This document shows, piece after piece, positions 9,397 through 17,597 of a stretch of 64,000 nt of DNA. Location of the stretch: positions 1,240,001 to 1,304,000 of the forward strand of contig SAXG01000006.1 of the NCBI GenBank assembly GCA_012932865.1. Reading direction: 5' to 3'. The stretch is from Amylostereum areolatum (Eukaryota; Basidiomycota; Agaricomycetes; Russulales; Stereaceae). The notes under the pieces were generated by a model. It was not told the origin of the DNA and did no database searches. It worked only from the letters and a program-made list of their open reading frames with translations. Numbering within the stretch: the stretch's first letter is position 1; the number at the start of each line of letters is the position of its first letter. Both the position numbers and the translations under genes were made by a program.

Positions 9397-10413
9397 CTGC
9401 GATTCCAGGATGTCCTTCAACAGCGCTACTGCCTGCTCCTTGCCTTCCGCGTCCAGATCCTTCAGCTGGCGAGTGATCGCCGCAATGGTTTTGGATGGGT
9501 CGGGAGCTGCTTTCGCAGTGGACGGAGCCGTGTTCGTCGGCAGGGGAGGGGCCTTGGACCCAGTCTCTACTGCGCCCACCCGTCGCGCGCTCGAGTCGCG
9601 GTTGGGGCAGTCGCGAGAGACGTGACCGGCTTGTCGACACATGAAGCACTTGCCTTCGCGCATCATCTTTGCGCGCTCGTCGTCCGTCAGCTTTGCAGGG
9701 CGGGTCGAGGTGTTGGTGAAGGCGCCGACTCGGCACAACGAGGAGTCGTTGGTCGAACCGTTCGAGGTGAGCGCGACAGCCCCCTTGGACTGACTGCTCT
9801 TCCTCTCCGGGTTCTCTTCGAGCCACTGGTGGTTGATGCGGCGGGCGCGCTCCTTCCACTCCACGAGCTTGGTGGGGAACGGGTATGACCGGGCCACCTG
9901 CTTGCCGAGGTCACGCTGAAGTCCCTTCTTGAAAAAGTGGATTAGCGCCTCGTCGTCGTACGCTGACATGGTTGCCAGCATCTCAAACTCGGTGATAAAG
10001 TCAGTGACGTCCCGGGTGGTCATTGCGAGCTCGTTGATCTTACGCTGAGCCTCTATCTTCGGATCGACAGGCACAAAGTCTTTGCCAAACCTCTCGAAGA
10101 GCTCTTTGTAGGAGCTATAGTGGAGTGTTGGGGGCGTGGGGTCGAGGGTTTCGGCGTCTTCCTTCTCGTCTTCGTCGGCGAAGAGTTCCATGCGGCGATG
10201 CATGGCCCAGGCTTTCGCTGTGTCGTCCTCCATCAGGCTGAGGAGGAGCATCATCTTGGCGTCATCTGTGGCATAAACATCCTTGTTAACGCGCAGGAAC
10301 ATGCGGAGCTCGAGGGAGAATCGGAGGGTGTCGCGTCTATCGCCTTTGAATGGCTTTGGCTTGGGGCCGATCTCCCGCTTGGAGACGGCAGGTTTGGATT
10401 CGGCGTCGGACAT
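9388..10413 (-). CDS. gag: Gypsy gag
   Basis: Structural protein of the virus-like particle, 341 residues from Met at 10413 (MSDAESKPAVSKREIGPKPK), a start preserved in the 36-kb and 63-kb copies. The open frame reaches up to 10878, but the first part there is a shifted reading caused by a one-base deletion near 10770. The protein has a retrotransposon gag core (FKGDRRDTLRFSLELRMFL; TTRDVTDFITEFEMLA) and one CCHC zinc knuckle, CFMCRQAGHVSRDC. A conserved helix-like tail follows (QLKDLDAEGKEQAVALLKDI), ending SQDF before the stop. pol follows in the -1 frame. Confidence 0.9.
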   Translation of the reverse strand: MSDAESKPAVSKREIGPKPKPFKGDRRDTLRFSLELRMFLRVNKDVYATDDAKMMLLLSLMEDDTAKAWAMHRRMELFADEDEKEDAETLDPTPPTLHYSSYKELFERFGKDFVPVDPKIEAQRKINELAMTTRDVTDFITEFEMLATMSAYDDEALIHFFKKGLQRDLGKQVARSYPFPTKLVEWKERARRINHQWLEENPERKSSQSKGAVALTSNGSTNDSSLCRVGAFTNTSTRPAKLTDDERAKMMREGKCFMCRQAGHVSRDCPNRDSSARRVGAVETGSKAPPLPTNTAPSTAKAAPDPSKTIAAITRQLKDLDAEGKEQAVALLKDILESQDF

Positions 10414-11003
10414 CTTGTCGAAGGGGAGGGGGACGGTGAGGGATTGGGCGAGTTCTTGATCAAGGCGGCGTAGGGTTTCTCGTCGGCGTTCTTCTGCTTC
10501 TTCAACTTCGTCCTCAACTTGTTTTGCGACAAGGAAGTCGGCGGGGGTGAGGAATTGCTGATTATGATGCCACGACCAGTGATCTTGGACGGGACTGAAC
10601 GAAGTGGGCTGCCACTCAACTACTGATCGTCCTGGGGTTCCGTTCTTGTTCCGTCTATAGGCGTACCACTTCCCAGTTGTGTCGTTGTGGTTGATCCCTT
10701 CTGGGACTTCGACTACAGTACGTCGACGGGGTGGGGGCGAGTTGGTCGGAGGGGGGTTCAGGAAGCGCTGAGAACGTCCGCAGCGGTGGCAAAATCCGAT
10801 TCTTCGACGTAGGGTTGTTCGTCGCGGTCGTCGAAGTACCAGTCTCGACGTTGCCGGTTTGGTTCGTCGTGCAGCCAACGTACGGATTCCTTAGCCTGCT
10901 GCGAGGTGAGGATATAGTATTCTTCGGGACAGTAGTCTCGAAAAACGCCTGGGGGGAGGTTCGGAGTGGGGGGACGAGGGGCTGTGGAGGACGTGATGAT
11001 GGT
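10414..11003 (-). pseudogene. gag N-terminal extension, frameshifted
   Basis: Between the pre-gag stop and the conserved gag Met lies a conserved coding-like stretch. In the sister copies it is open and reads FRDYCPEEYY, DWYF, KWYAYRR, SVVEWQP, PLPFDK and then MSDAES. Here one base is missing near 10770 relative to the 36-kb copy, so the frame is broken. No conserved ATG precedes it. Either it is reached by a non-AUG start or frameshift from the pre-gag ORF, or it is an ancestral part of gag. Confidence 0.55.
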
Positions 11004-11560
11004 CTAGAAGAAGTCCGCCGTGATGGGGCGACGGCCGAGGAGTTTCTTGGTGAGGTAGCCGGCTTTTACTGCCTGGCGGATCTTATGTTCGTGGTGGCGG
11101 CGACGAAGGGTCTTACCCTTGATGGTGGGACGGAGGACTGGTGGCGGGGTGGATTTGGGGGTCCAGCGGTTTAAACTGGGAGACGGAGGTGAAACTGGTT
11201 TGGAGGATCGGGTTGGGGGCGTCTTGGATGAGGTATGTGTGGTAGGTGGGGGCGTGGAGGGTGAATTCAAGGCGTTCGAGATCTACGTTGATGCACGTAG
11301 TGATCCGGACGTATAGGGCGAGGACGACAGTACCGTGATCCTTGTGCCACCTCCACTCGAAGATGCGGAAGTTGAGGCTGTGCGCAGTCCAGGGATCTTT
11401 CTTGCAGAGGTTCTGTACGGGGACGAGGCAGTTGGCGGTGACGGCGTCGGACCAAGGGTAGGGGAGTGGTGCGTCGTCGCGGGGGGTGATCGGCTTTCCG
11501 TTGAACGGGAGGAAGACCGGTGCGTTCGGGAGGTCCGTGGTGGGAGTTTTTAACGTCGTA
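11004..11560 (-). pseudogene. pre-gag ORF of family A, one-base frameshift
   Basis: A reading frame of roughly 185 codons between the 5' LTR and gag, ending in TAG at 11004-11006. It reads LPNAPVFLPF, ITPRDDAPLPYPW, CKKDPW, FEWRWHKDHGTVVLALY, and the C-terminal HKIRQAVKAGYLTKKLLGRR ending ADFF. A one-base insertion near 11172 (tttaaaccg instead of ttcaaccg) breaks it here. The minus-strand copy at 15591-16154 is intact. Upstream the frame stays open through the primer-binding site into the LTR without a clear ATG. I recognise no known domain. Confidence 0.6.
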
Positions 11561-11608
11561 GAGACGGCAGAGGTAGATGGAGAGAGGGGTGCGAGGTAGG
11601 TGTAGGGG

Positions 11609-11619
11609 TAGACTGTCCA
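11609..11619 (-). promoter_or_regulatory. primer-binding site (self-priming type)
   Basis: TGGACAGTCTA on the minus strand, 2 nt after the end of the 5' LTR. It is complementary to the 11 nt near the predicted RNA start in the LTR. The same site follows the LTRs at 16208, 35396 and 61906. A tRNA primer cannot be excluded because the site begins with TGG, but the perfect complement inside the LTR favours self-priming. Confidence 0.75.
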
Positions 11620-11752
11620 GGTGTCAGAAACGCAGTTTATGAGACCGATGAACCGCCTAAGTCGCGACGATGGGAGGAGCGAGAAGAAAATAGATTCGAG
11701 AGTGCCGGGGTCTAGGGTAGTGCAACGTGCGCTACAGTACTGTATGACGAGA

Positions 11753-11763
11753 TGGACAGTCTA
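11753..11763 (-). promoter_or_regulatory. self-primer sequence at the predicted RNA 5' end
   Basis: TAGACTGTCCA (minus strand), an 11-nt perfect complement of the primer-binding site TGGACAGTCTA at 11609-11619. Its place 33 nt after the TATA box suggests it forms the first bases of the RNA. In Tf1 of fission yeast the first 11 nt of the RNA fold back and prime reverse transcription; the same arrangement is visible here. Confidence 0.75.
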
Positions 11764-11788
11764 GGGAAAAGGGAAGAGAAACACTGTC

Positions 11789-11796
11789 CTTATATA
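11789..11796 (-). promoter_or_regulatory. LTR TATA box
   Basis: TATATAAG on the minus strand in the 5' LTR of the full-length copy. It is conserved in every family A LTR of the window. The self-priming sequence TAGACTGTCCA starts 33 nt downstream (11763), the usual distance from a TATA box to a transcription start, so the RNA probably begins at or next to that sequence. The start site itself is inferred. Confidence 0.75.
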
Positions 11797-12041
11797 CAAG
11801 TGGGAACGATGGTGCGATGCGATGCGATAGTGGTGCGAGCGGGGGGAACAATAGGAAAGGAGTCATGGGGCGGAGGATGAAGGTCCGGAGCAGTGATGTC
11901 ATAGATAAGGATGCGGAACCCCGCTCGGAAGTCCGGGCAATGACGTCATTGAAGCATGTGATGCAAGGGAAAGTCATGTGCTGTGACACGTCGCGTGTAC
12001 GAGGTCTGCAAACGAAGAGAGAAATGGAGTGATCCGTGACA

Positions 12042-14579
12042 CCTACGACATTTCAGGCAATGATGAATGAACTGTTCAAGGATCTCATCAACTCGGGCAA
12101 GGTCATTATCTACATGGACGACATCTTGGTGTTCACTCGCACCACGGACGAGCACGGTGCCATAGTGCGGCAGGTTCTGAAATGTTTGCAAGACAACAAC
12201 CTCTTCCTCAAACCGGAGAAATGTGTCTTTGAGCAAGACTCCGTTGAATACCTCGGACTCATCATCTCGCACGACAAGCTCGCTATGGACCCCGTCAAGG
12301 TAGCGGGTATTCAGGACTGGCCGACACCACGAACGGTCAAAGATGTGCAATCCTTCCTCGGCTTCGGCAACTTCTACTGATGTTTCATCAAGGACTTCTC
12401 CAAGGTTGCATGACCCCTATTTGACCTGACAAAGAAGGACTGCACATGGGACTGGTCGACGGACTGCCAAACTGCGTTTGACGCACTGAAAGCTGTGTTT
12501 ACTTCCTCCCCTATCTTGGTCATGCCTGACCCAAAGAAGCTTTACCTCGTTGAAGTCGACGCCTTGGACTTTGCTACTGGAGGTGTACTCTTGCAGAAAG
12601 GCGACGATGGCCACTGGCACCCGGTGGTGTATCTGTCCAAGGCCCTATCAGAACCGGAACACAACTATGACCTCTACGACAAGAAGCTACTCGCGATCAT
12701 CCATGCACTTGAAGCCTGATGCCACTACCTTGAAGGTGCCCCCGACACCGTCGAAATCTGGACGGATCACAAGAACCTGGAGCACTTCAAGATGGCGCAG
12801 AAGCTAAGCCGCCGACAAGCATGTTGGGCTCTGTTCCTCACTCGATTTGACTTTTCGCTCGTTCACAAACCAGGAATATCCCATTGCCCGGATCCAATGT
12901 CTCGACGACCCGATCACAAGTATGGCGTTGAAAACGACAACAAGGAGTGCGTCTTGCTTGACCCCAAGTACTTCCAGGTACGCGCAACAAGGCCAGGAGC
13001 AGTAACCCCCCTCGGCGATGTCAAACTCCGATGACATATCTGTGACTGCAAAACCAAGGACATTGAGGTCGTTCAAGCCCTGGATATCATCTTACAAAAC
13101 GGACCACGTACACTCGTCAAGAATCTCCAGGAATGGAACTATGAAGAAGGCCTAGTCCTGTTCAGAGGAAAGGTATATGTCCCTGCAGATGACGAGTCGC
13201 GACATGACATTGTCAAAATGTACCAGGAATCGCCCCTGGCTGGACACCCTGGTCATTTTAAGACCTACGAACTTGTGAGTCGTGAATATTGGTGGCCTGG
13301 CATGTCTGTCTTTGTCCGCGACTTCTTAGCAGGATGCGCAACCTGCCAGTTGACGAAGACGCAGAGCAGCTGACCCCACATTGACATGATTCAAACGAAG
13401 TACCTGATCAACCATTTGGTGTCATCTCTACCGACTTTATTGTCGAGCTCCCTGACTGCGAAGGCTATAACACCATCAACGTCGTGGTTGATCGCCTCAC
13501 CAAGATGGTAGTTACTACCCCATGCACGACAAAGATCACCAGCGATGGCGTGGCCGACATCCTCTTCGACAAGGTATACCGACACTACGGCTTAGCAGAC
13601 AAGATCATCTCAGATCGTGGACCCCAATTCGCTGGACAGGTGATGTGTACACTCAATGAGAAGCTCGGGATCAAGTCCACTCTCAGCACGGCGTATCACC
13701 CCCAGACAGACGGCCAAACCAAACGCGAGAACCAGAACCTCGAGCAGTTCCTGCAAGTATTCTGCAACTACCGTCAAGACGACTGGGTGAAGTGGTTGCC
13801 CTTCTTCGAGTTTTCTCACAACTCTCGCACCCATGCAGCTACTGGAAAGGCTCCCTTTGAAGTCCTCTATGGTTTCCTCCCGAAGATGTACCCGTCTGTA
13901 AACCCGTCCTCAAAGGTCCCTGCAGTTGAAGAATGCCTCCGTCAACTTGAAGAAGTCCGACAGGAGATCAAGGCCAGCCTCGCCCTCGCATCAGACTTGA
14001 TGAAGCACTACAATGGTGACACAGTCAGCAAATCAACGCAGTTTGCCGTCGGAGACAAAGTATGGCTAGAAGGCAAGAATCTGAAGATGACGAGACCGAA
14101 AGCTAAGCTTGCCGCCAAACGATTTGGACCCTTCAAGATCATTGACGTCATCAGCCCAGTCAACTACCACTTGAAGCTGCCAAAGACATGGCGAATCCAT
14201 CCAGTCTTCCATGCCTCGTTGCTCACCGTGTACAAGGAGACAGCCACTCACGGGCCAAATTACGAACAGCCGCCACCAGACCTCATTGACGATGGAGAAG
14301 AATACGACATTGAAGACATTGTCCACTCCAAGCCAACCCGTAACAAGAAAGGTATTCAGTACCTCGTCAAGTAGGCCGGCTATCCCAACTCCGAAAACAC
14401 CTGGCTCCCGCGTTCATCGCTCTCAAAGGTTATCAACATGATTGACACCTTCTACAAGCACCATCCAAATGCGCCCCGCCCTATGTGTTCCCTCGGCATC
14501 TCCTTTGACGATTTTCTCGCATCCACCCTTGCAGATGACATCGCGCTCTAGGCGAAAGCGCGTCTTAAAGGGGGGGTGG
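12042..14579 (+). pseudogene. family A pol fragment, CpG-decayed
   Basis: Starts abruptly inside the reverse transcriptase (TFQAMMNELF, then IIYMDDILVF) and runs through RNase H, integrase and chromodomain to the polypurine tract. It carries many stops relative to the intact copy, and nearly all are transitions at CpG or TGG. Examples are YRRF to Y-stop-C-F near 12378, VARP to VA-stop-P near 12411, EAWR to EA-stop-C near 12718, and LRRR to LR-stop-H near 13031. The integrase core from 13484 is still open (SDRGPQFAG; HPQTDGQTKRE), but the chromodomain WAGYP has W changed to stop. It is not functional. Confidence 0.88.
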
Positions 14580-14675
14580 TGTCACGGATCGTTCCTTTTC
14601 TCTCTTCATTTGCAGACCTTGTACATGTGACGCGTCACAGCACATGACTTTCCTCCACATCACATGCTCTGACGA

Positions 14676-15109
14676 CAACAAATATTATTAGAATGTAAAG
14701 ATATTTTTGGTTCTGATAATTTAAATCTTACCAGAATTTTTATAAAAAATCAGAACCAAAATTAAATTCTTACATTTAATTTAAACAAATATTAAAATAA
14801 AGTTTTCTATTTGTTGTATTATATATGTTTTGTACAATATTTACTATCTCTTTTAATTTGTTTATTAATTAATTTTCACTCCGTCGAACGATCACCAGCC
14901 GCAAGGAGCTGCAACAGCGTCGTCATCAGCACAAGATCTGCCAGGATCTCAAGGCCTCCTACCTCACCGCTCGCCTCTTAGGCCGTCGCCCCATCGCAGC
15001 GGACTTTTTCTAGACACCACCATCGTTAATCTTGTTTTTGAAGATTCCGATGGTAATATTATTCCTAATTCTAAAATTAAAATTAATAATAGACCAGAAA
15101 GATTCACCG
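14676..15109. other. composite insertion inside an LTR: AT-rich blocks plus pre-gag-like piece
   Basis: Two very AT-rich blocks (about 14680-14878 and 15018-15105) flank a GC-rich piece (14881-15013). The first block has an inverted repeat built on TTGGTTCTGA and TCAGAACCAA. The second could code for FEDSDGNIIPNSKIKINNRP with strongly AT-biased codons. The composition is quite unlike the surroundings and resembles fungal mitochondrial or mitochondrial-plasmid DNA. No TIR or target duplication is seen. The origin is inferred from composition only. Confidence 0.55.
14887..15013 (+). pseudogene. distant homologue of the pre-gag ORF C-terminus
   Basis: Reads ITSRKELQQRRHQHKICQDL, then KASYLTARLLGRRPIAADFF and TAG. 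It matches the pre-gag C-terminus of family A (HHEHKIRQAVKAGYLT, LLGRRP, ADFF) in protein although the DNA is clearly diverged. It is therefore a piece of a related but different element, enclosed by AT-rich DNA. Confidence 0.6.
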
Positions 15110-15590
15110 GAACGAGTGGAACTCCGTCCCCTTATCTATGACATCATCGCTCTAGACTTCCGTCCTCCGCCCCATGACTCCTTTCCTATTGTCTCCCCCC
15201 GCTCGCACCACTATTGCATCACATCACATCATCGTTCCCACTTGTATATAAGGACAGTATCTCTTTTCTCTTTTCCTCAGACTGTCCATCTCGTCCTACG
15301 GTACTGTAGCTCGCATTGCACTACCCTAGACCCGGCACTCTCGAATCCATTTGTTCTCTCTTGCTCCTCCCATCATCGCGACTTAGGCGGTTCTATCGGT
15401 CTCATAAACTGCATTTCTGACAGTACCAGTCTTGATGTTGCAGGTTTGGTTTGTCGTGCTGCCAACGTACAGATTCCTTAGTCTGCTGCGAGGTGAGGAT
15501 ATAGTACTCTTTGGGACAGTAGTCTCGAAAAACACCTGGGGGGAAGTTCGGAGTGGGGGGACGGGGGACTGCGGGGGATGTGATGATGGT

Positions 15591-16154
15591 CTAGAAAAAG
15601 TCTGCCGTGACGGGGCGGCGGCCGAGGAGTTTCTTGGTGAGATAGCCAGCTTTTACTGCCTGGCGGATCTTGTGTTCGTGGTGGCGGCGATGAAGGGTCT
15701 TACCCTTGATGGTGGGATGAAGGACTGGGGGCGGGGTAGATTCGGGGGTCCAGCGGTTGAACTGGGAGACAGAGATAAAGCTGGTCTGGAGGATCGGGTT
15801 GGGGGCGTTCTGAATGAGGTACGTGTGATAGGTGGGGGCGTGGAGGGTGAACTCGAGGCGCTCGAGATCTACGTTGATGCACGTAGTGATCCGAACGTAT
15901 AGAGCAAGGACAACAGTACTGTGATCCTTATGCCGCCTCCACTCAAAGATGCGGAAGTTGAGGCCGTGCACGGTCCAGGGATCTTTCTTGCAGAGGTTCT
16001 GCATGGGGAAGAGGCAGTTGACAGTGACGGCGTCGGACCAAGGGTAGGAGAGTGGTACGTCATTGCGGGGGGTGATTGGCTTTCCATTAAACGGGAGAAA
16101 GACTGGTGCGTTTGGGAGGTCCGTGGTGGGAGGTTTTAACATCGTGGAGATCAC
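15591..16154 (-). CDS. intact pre-gag ORF of family A
   Basis: The only uninterrupted copy of the pre-gag ORF in the window, 187 codons as listed from a GTG. The first ATG is four codons later (MLKPPTTDLPNAP). The protein has FLPFNGKPITP, PWSDAVTVNCLFP, KKDPWTVHGLNFRIFEWRR, LALYVRITTC, a Pro-rich link (TPESTPPPVL) and the basic C-terminus HKIRQAVKAGYLTKKLLGRR ending TADFF. It has no signal peptide or membrane segment and no family I recognise. Codon-third-position differences between copies, together with the distant protein match at 14887-15013, suggest it was under protein-level selection. It may be a capsid accessory or a nucleic-acid-binding protein, which I cannot show. Confidence 0.6.
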   Translation of the reverse strand: MISTMLKPPTTDLPNAPVFLPFNGKPITPRNDVPLSYPWSDAVTVNCLFPMQNLCKKDPWTVHGLNFRIFEWRRHKDHSTVVLALYVRITTCINVDLERLEFTLHAPTYHTYLIQNAPNPILQTSFISVSQFNRWTPESTPPPVLHPTIKGKTLHRRHHEHKIRQAVKAGYLTKKLLGRRPVTADFF

Positions 16155-16207
16155 AGAGGTAGATGGAGAGAGGGGTGCGAGGTAGGCATAGGGGTAGACT
16201 GTCCAGG

Positions 16208-16625
16208 TGTCAGAAACACAGTTTCTGAGACTGAAGGAACCGCCTAAGTTGCGACAATGGGAGGAGCAAGGGAAACAAATAGATTTGAGAGTGCTGGGTC
16301 TAGGGTAGTGCAGCGCAAGCTACAGTATTGTATGACGAGATGGACAGTCTAAGGAAAAGGGAAGAGAAACACTGTTCTTATATACAAGTGGGAGCGATGG
16401 TGTGATGTGATGCTGGTGCGAGCGGGGAGAGACAATAGGAAAGGAGTTATGGGGAGGAGGATGGAAGTCCGGAGTGATGATGTCATAGATAATGATGCGG
16501 AGTTCCACTCAGAAGTCTGGGCAGTGATGTCGTCAGAGCATGTGATGCGGAGGAAAGTTATGTGCTATGACGCACTGTGTGTACAAGGTCTGCAAATGAA
16601 GAGAGAAAAGGAGTGATCCGTGACA
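16208..16625 (-). repeat. family A LTR
   Basis: 418 bp, minus orientation, with TGTCA/TGACA ends, the TATA box and TTAGACTGTCCA. It carries many CpG-to-TpG/CpA changes compared with the 4948 and 11622 copies (for example the gatgcgatgcgat run is eroded). It belongs to the same subtype as the split LTR at 14580-15422. Confidence 0.9.
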
Positions 16626-16629
16626 CCTC

Positions 16630-17178
16630 ATGAGGATGCTGGTGAGCATGTCCTTGGTGGCTTGGTGGCCACAAACTGACAAAATGCAGGAGCACCATCT
16701 TGACAATGTGCTACATGATAGTGTGGCATACTACCCCAACAGGGCAACCTGGCTGAGAGACACTGCATGGATATCAAGCTGGGAGATCAGTAAACCTGCC
16801 CTTGACAACTTCTTTATCTGGGCTGATGGTCAGCCCTACCTCATCAGGGGCAATGGGAAACCCAGATACGGCGGATTCATGACCGCCGAGGCATTCCTCC
16901 TAGCTACAGTGATCTACTGCCACGACATCCATGCCCTTGCCACCCTACTGAAGAAAAAGCTTGCTGCCCCCGCTGGCTCCTGGCAAGTCGAACTTAGCAA
17001 CAGTGGGCACAAGGCGCCGGTGGAGAGTCTCCGCAAGGTCAGGAGACTCTGGCAGCAAATGGCTGAGACCTTGGAGAAGTTTGCCAGCACCAAGAAATGG
17101 ATCGGTGTGTCGCCGGTGGAGTGTACTAGGTCGGAGGAGTCCTACCTCCTTTCTCTGTTTGCTGAAGAGAAGTTCTAG
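16630..17178 (+). CDS. unrecognised ORF, possibly an element relic
   Basis: 182 codons without a stop, starting 5 bp after an LTR, so the true N-terminus may be missing. It has no domain I know. Visible features are a Trp/aromatic-rich first half (WLRDTAWISSWEI; FFIWADGQPYLI) and a helix-rich second half (VRRLWQQMAETLEKF), with a TAG stop. The next ORF (17280) may be another exon or part of the same gene. It could be a host gene fragment or an unknown repeat protein. Confidence 0.4.
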   Translation: MRMLVSMSLVAWWPQTDKMQEHHLDNVLHDSVAYYPNRATWLRDTAWISSWEISKPALDNFFIWADGQPYLIRGNGKPRYGGFMTAEAFLLATVIYCHDIHALATLLKKKLAAPAGSWQVELSNSGHKAPVESLRKVRRLWQQMAETLEKFASTKKWIGVSPVECTRSEESYLLSLFAEEKF

Positions 17179-17279
17179 ATGGCGGTGAGAGGCTTGGCAA
17201 GTGTTCCGTCAGCCAAAGCTCACCCTTTACATAGGATATCACTACCAATCCCAACCTTATAGTAGAGAAAGGCGCCAAG

Positions 17280-17597
17280 TTGGGTACCTTTGAAAGCTGG
17301 AGCTATCAGGGATTAGGAGTTCCGGAGTACTTCCACAATGCAGACAGCACTAGCTGTCCTTACTTCATAAAGAGGTTTGGAGCGGATAAGCTCTGGATAG
17401 CCAAGCAGCAGTACGGTGGGCTGCAGCTGGCCACCAATGCTCTCCTGAGGTCCGGACTGATAGCCCAAGACTGCAAGCACATCACCGAGGTCAAACAGGG
17501 CTCTGCGCCGGTCGCCGGGGCTGCTTTCATGGTCAAGGTTGCCTGGGATTCCAGAATAGACCTGCCGCAGACCCTTCTGGTCCTTCAGCAGGGGTAA
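17280..17597 (+). CDS. unrecognised ORF downstream of 16630 ORF
   Basis: About 105 codons as listed. The text is protein-like (TFESWSYQGLGVPEYFHNAD; CPYFIKRFGADKLWIAKQQY) and ends with TAA. It is on the same strand as the preceding ORF, about 100 bp away, so the two may be exons of one gene. No function can be given. Confidence 0.35.
   Translation: MGTFESWSYQGLGVPEYFHNADSTSCPYFIKRFGADKLWIAKQQYGGLQLATNALLRSGLIAQDCKHITEVKQGSAPVAGAAFMVKVAWDSRIDLPQTLLVLQQG

Larger units (their letters stand above)
4948..12041 (-). mobile_element. full-length Ty3/Gypsy family A retrotransposon
   Basis: This is the reference copy, 7094 bp, on the minus strand. The order is 5' LTR (11622-12041), primer-binding site, pre-gag ORF, gag, pol, polypurine tract and 3' LTR (4948-5367). 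The two LTRs differ at about 7 of 420 sites by eye, all transitions and 6 of them at CpG, so the insertion is young. gag from its conserved Met and the whole of pol are open. Two indels damage the region upstream: one base in the pre-gag ORF and one in the gag N-terminal extension. The flanks (catag left, cctac right) do not form a 5-bp target duplication. Chromodomain, Tf1-like priming and gene order place it with the Tf1/sushi chromoviruses. Confidence 0.93.
11622..12041 (-). repeat. family A 5' LTR of the full-length copy
   Basis: 420 bp, about 98% identical to the partner at 4948-5367 by eye. On its right it abuts pol sequence of a plus-strand family A copy with no target-site duplication. 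It drives transcription towards lower coordinates. Confidence 0.93.
14580..15422 (+). repeat. family A LTR split by a foreign insertion
   Basis: Left part 14580-14675 (TGTCACGG to GCTCTGACGAC) and right part about 15110-15422 (GAGTGGAACTCCG to TGACA) together make one LTR of the same subtype as the one at 16208. About 20 bp expected between the parts is replaced by 430 bp of foreign DNA. The right part keeps the TATA box and AGACTGTCCA. Its last base abuts a minus-strand family A gag fragment. Confidence 0.82.
15423..16625 (-). mobile_element. family A, truncated 5' end (LTR, pre-gag ORF, gag start)
   Basis: A minus-strand 5' end: LTR 16208-16625, the primer-binding site 2 nt after the LTR, an intact pre-gag ORF (15591-16154) and the first part of the gag extension. 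It stops at 15423, where the plus-strand LTR of the previous element ends. The join of two opposed family A pieces without host DNA between them points to recombination. Confidence 0.85.
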
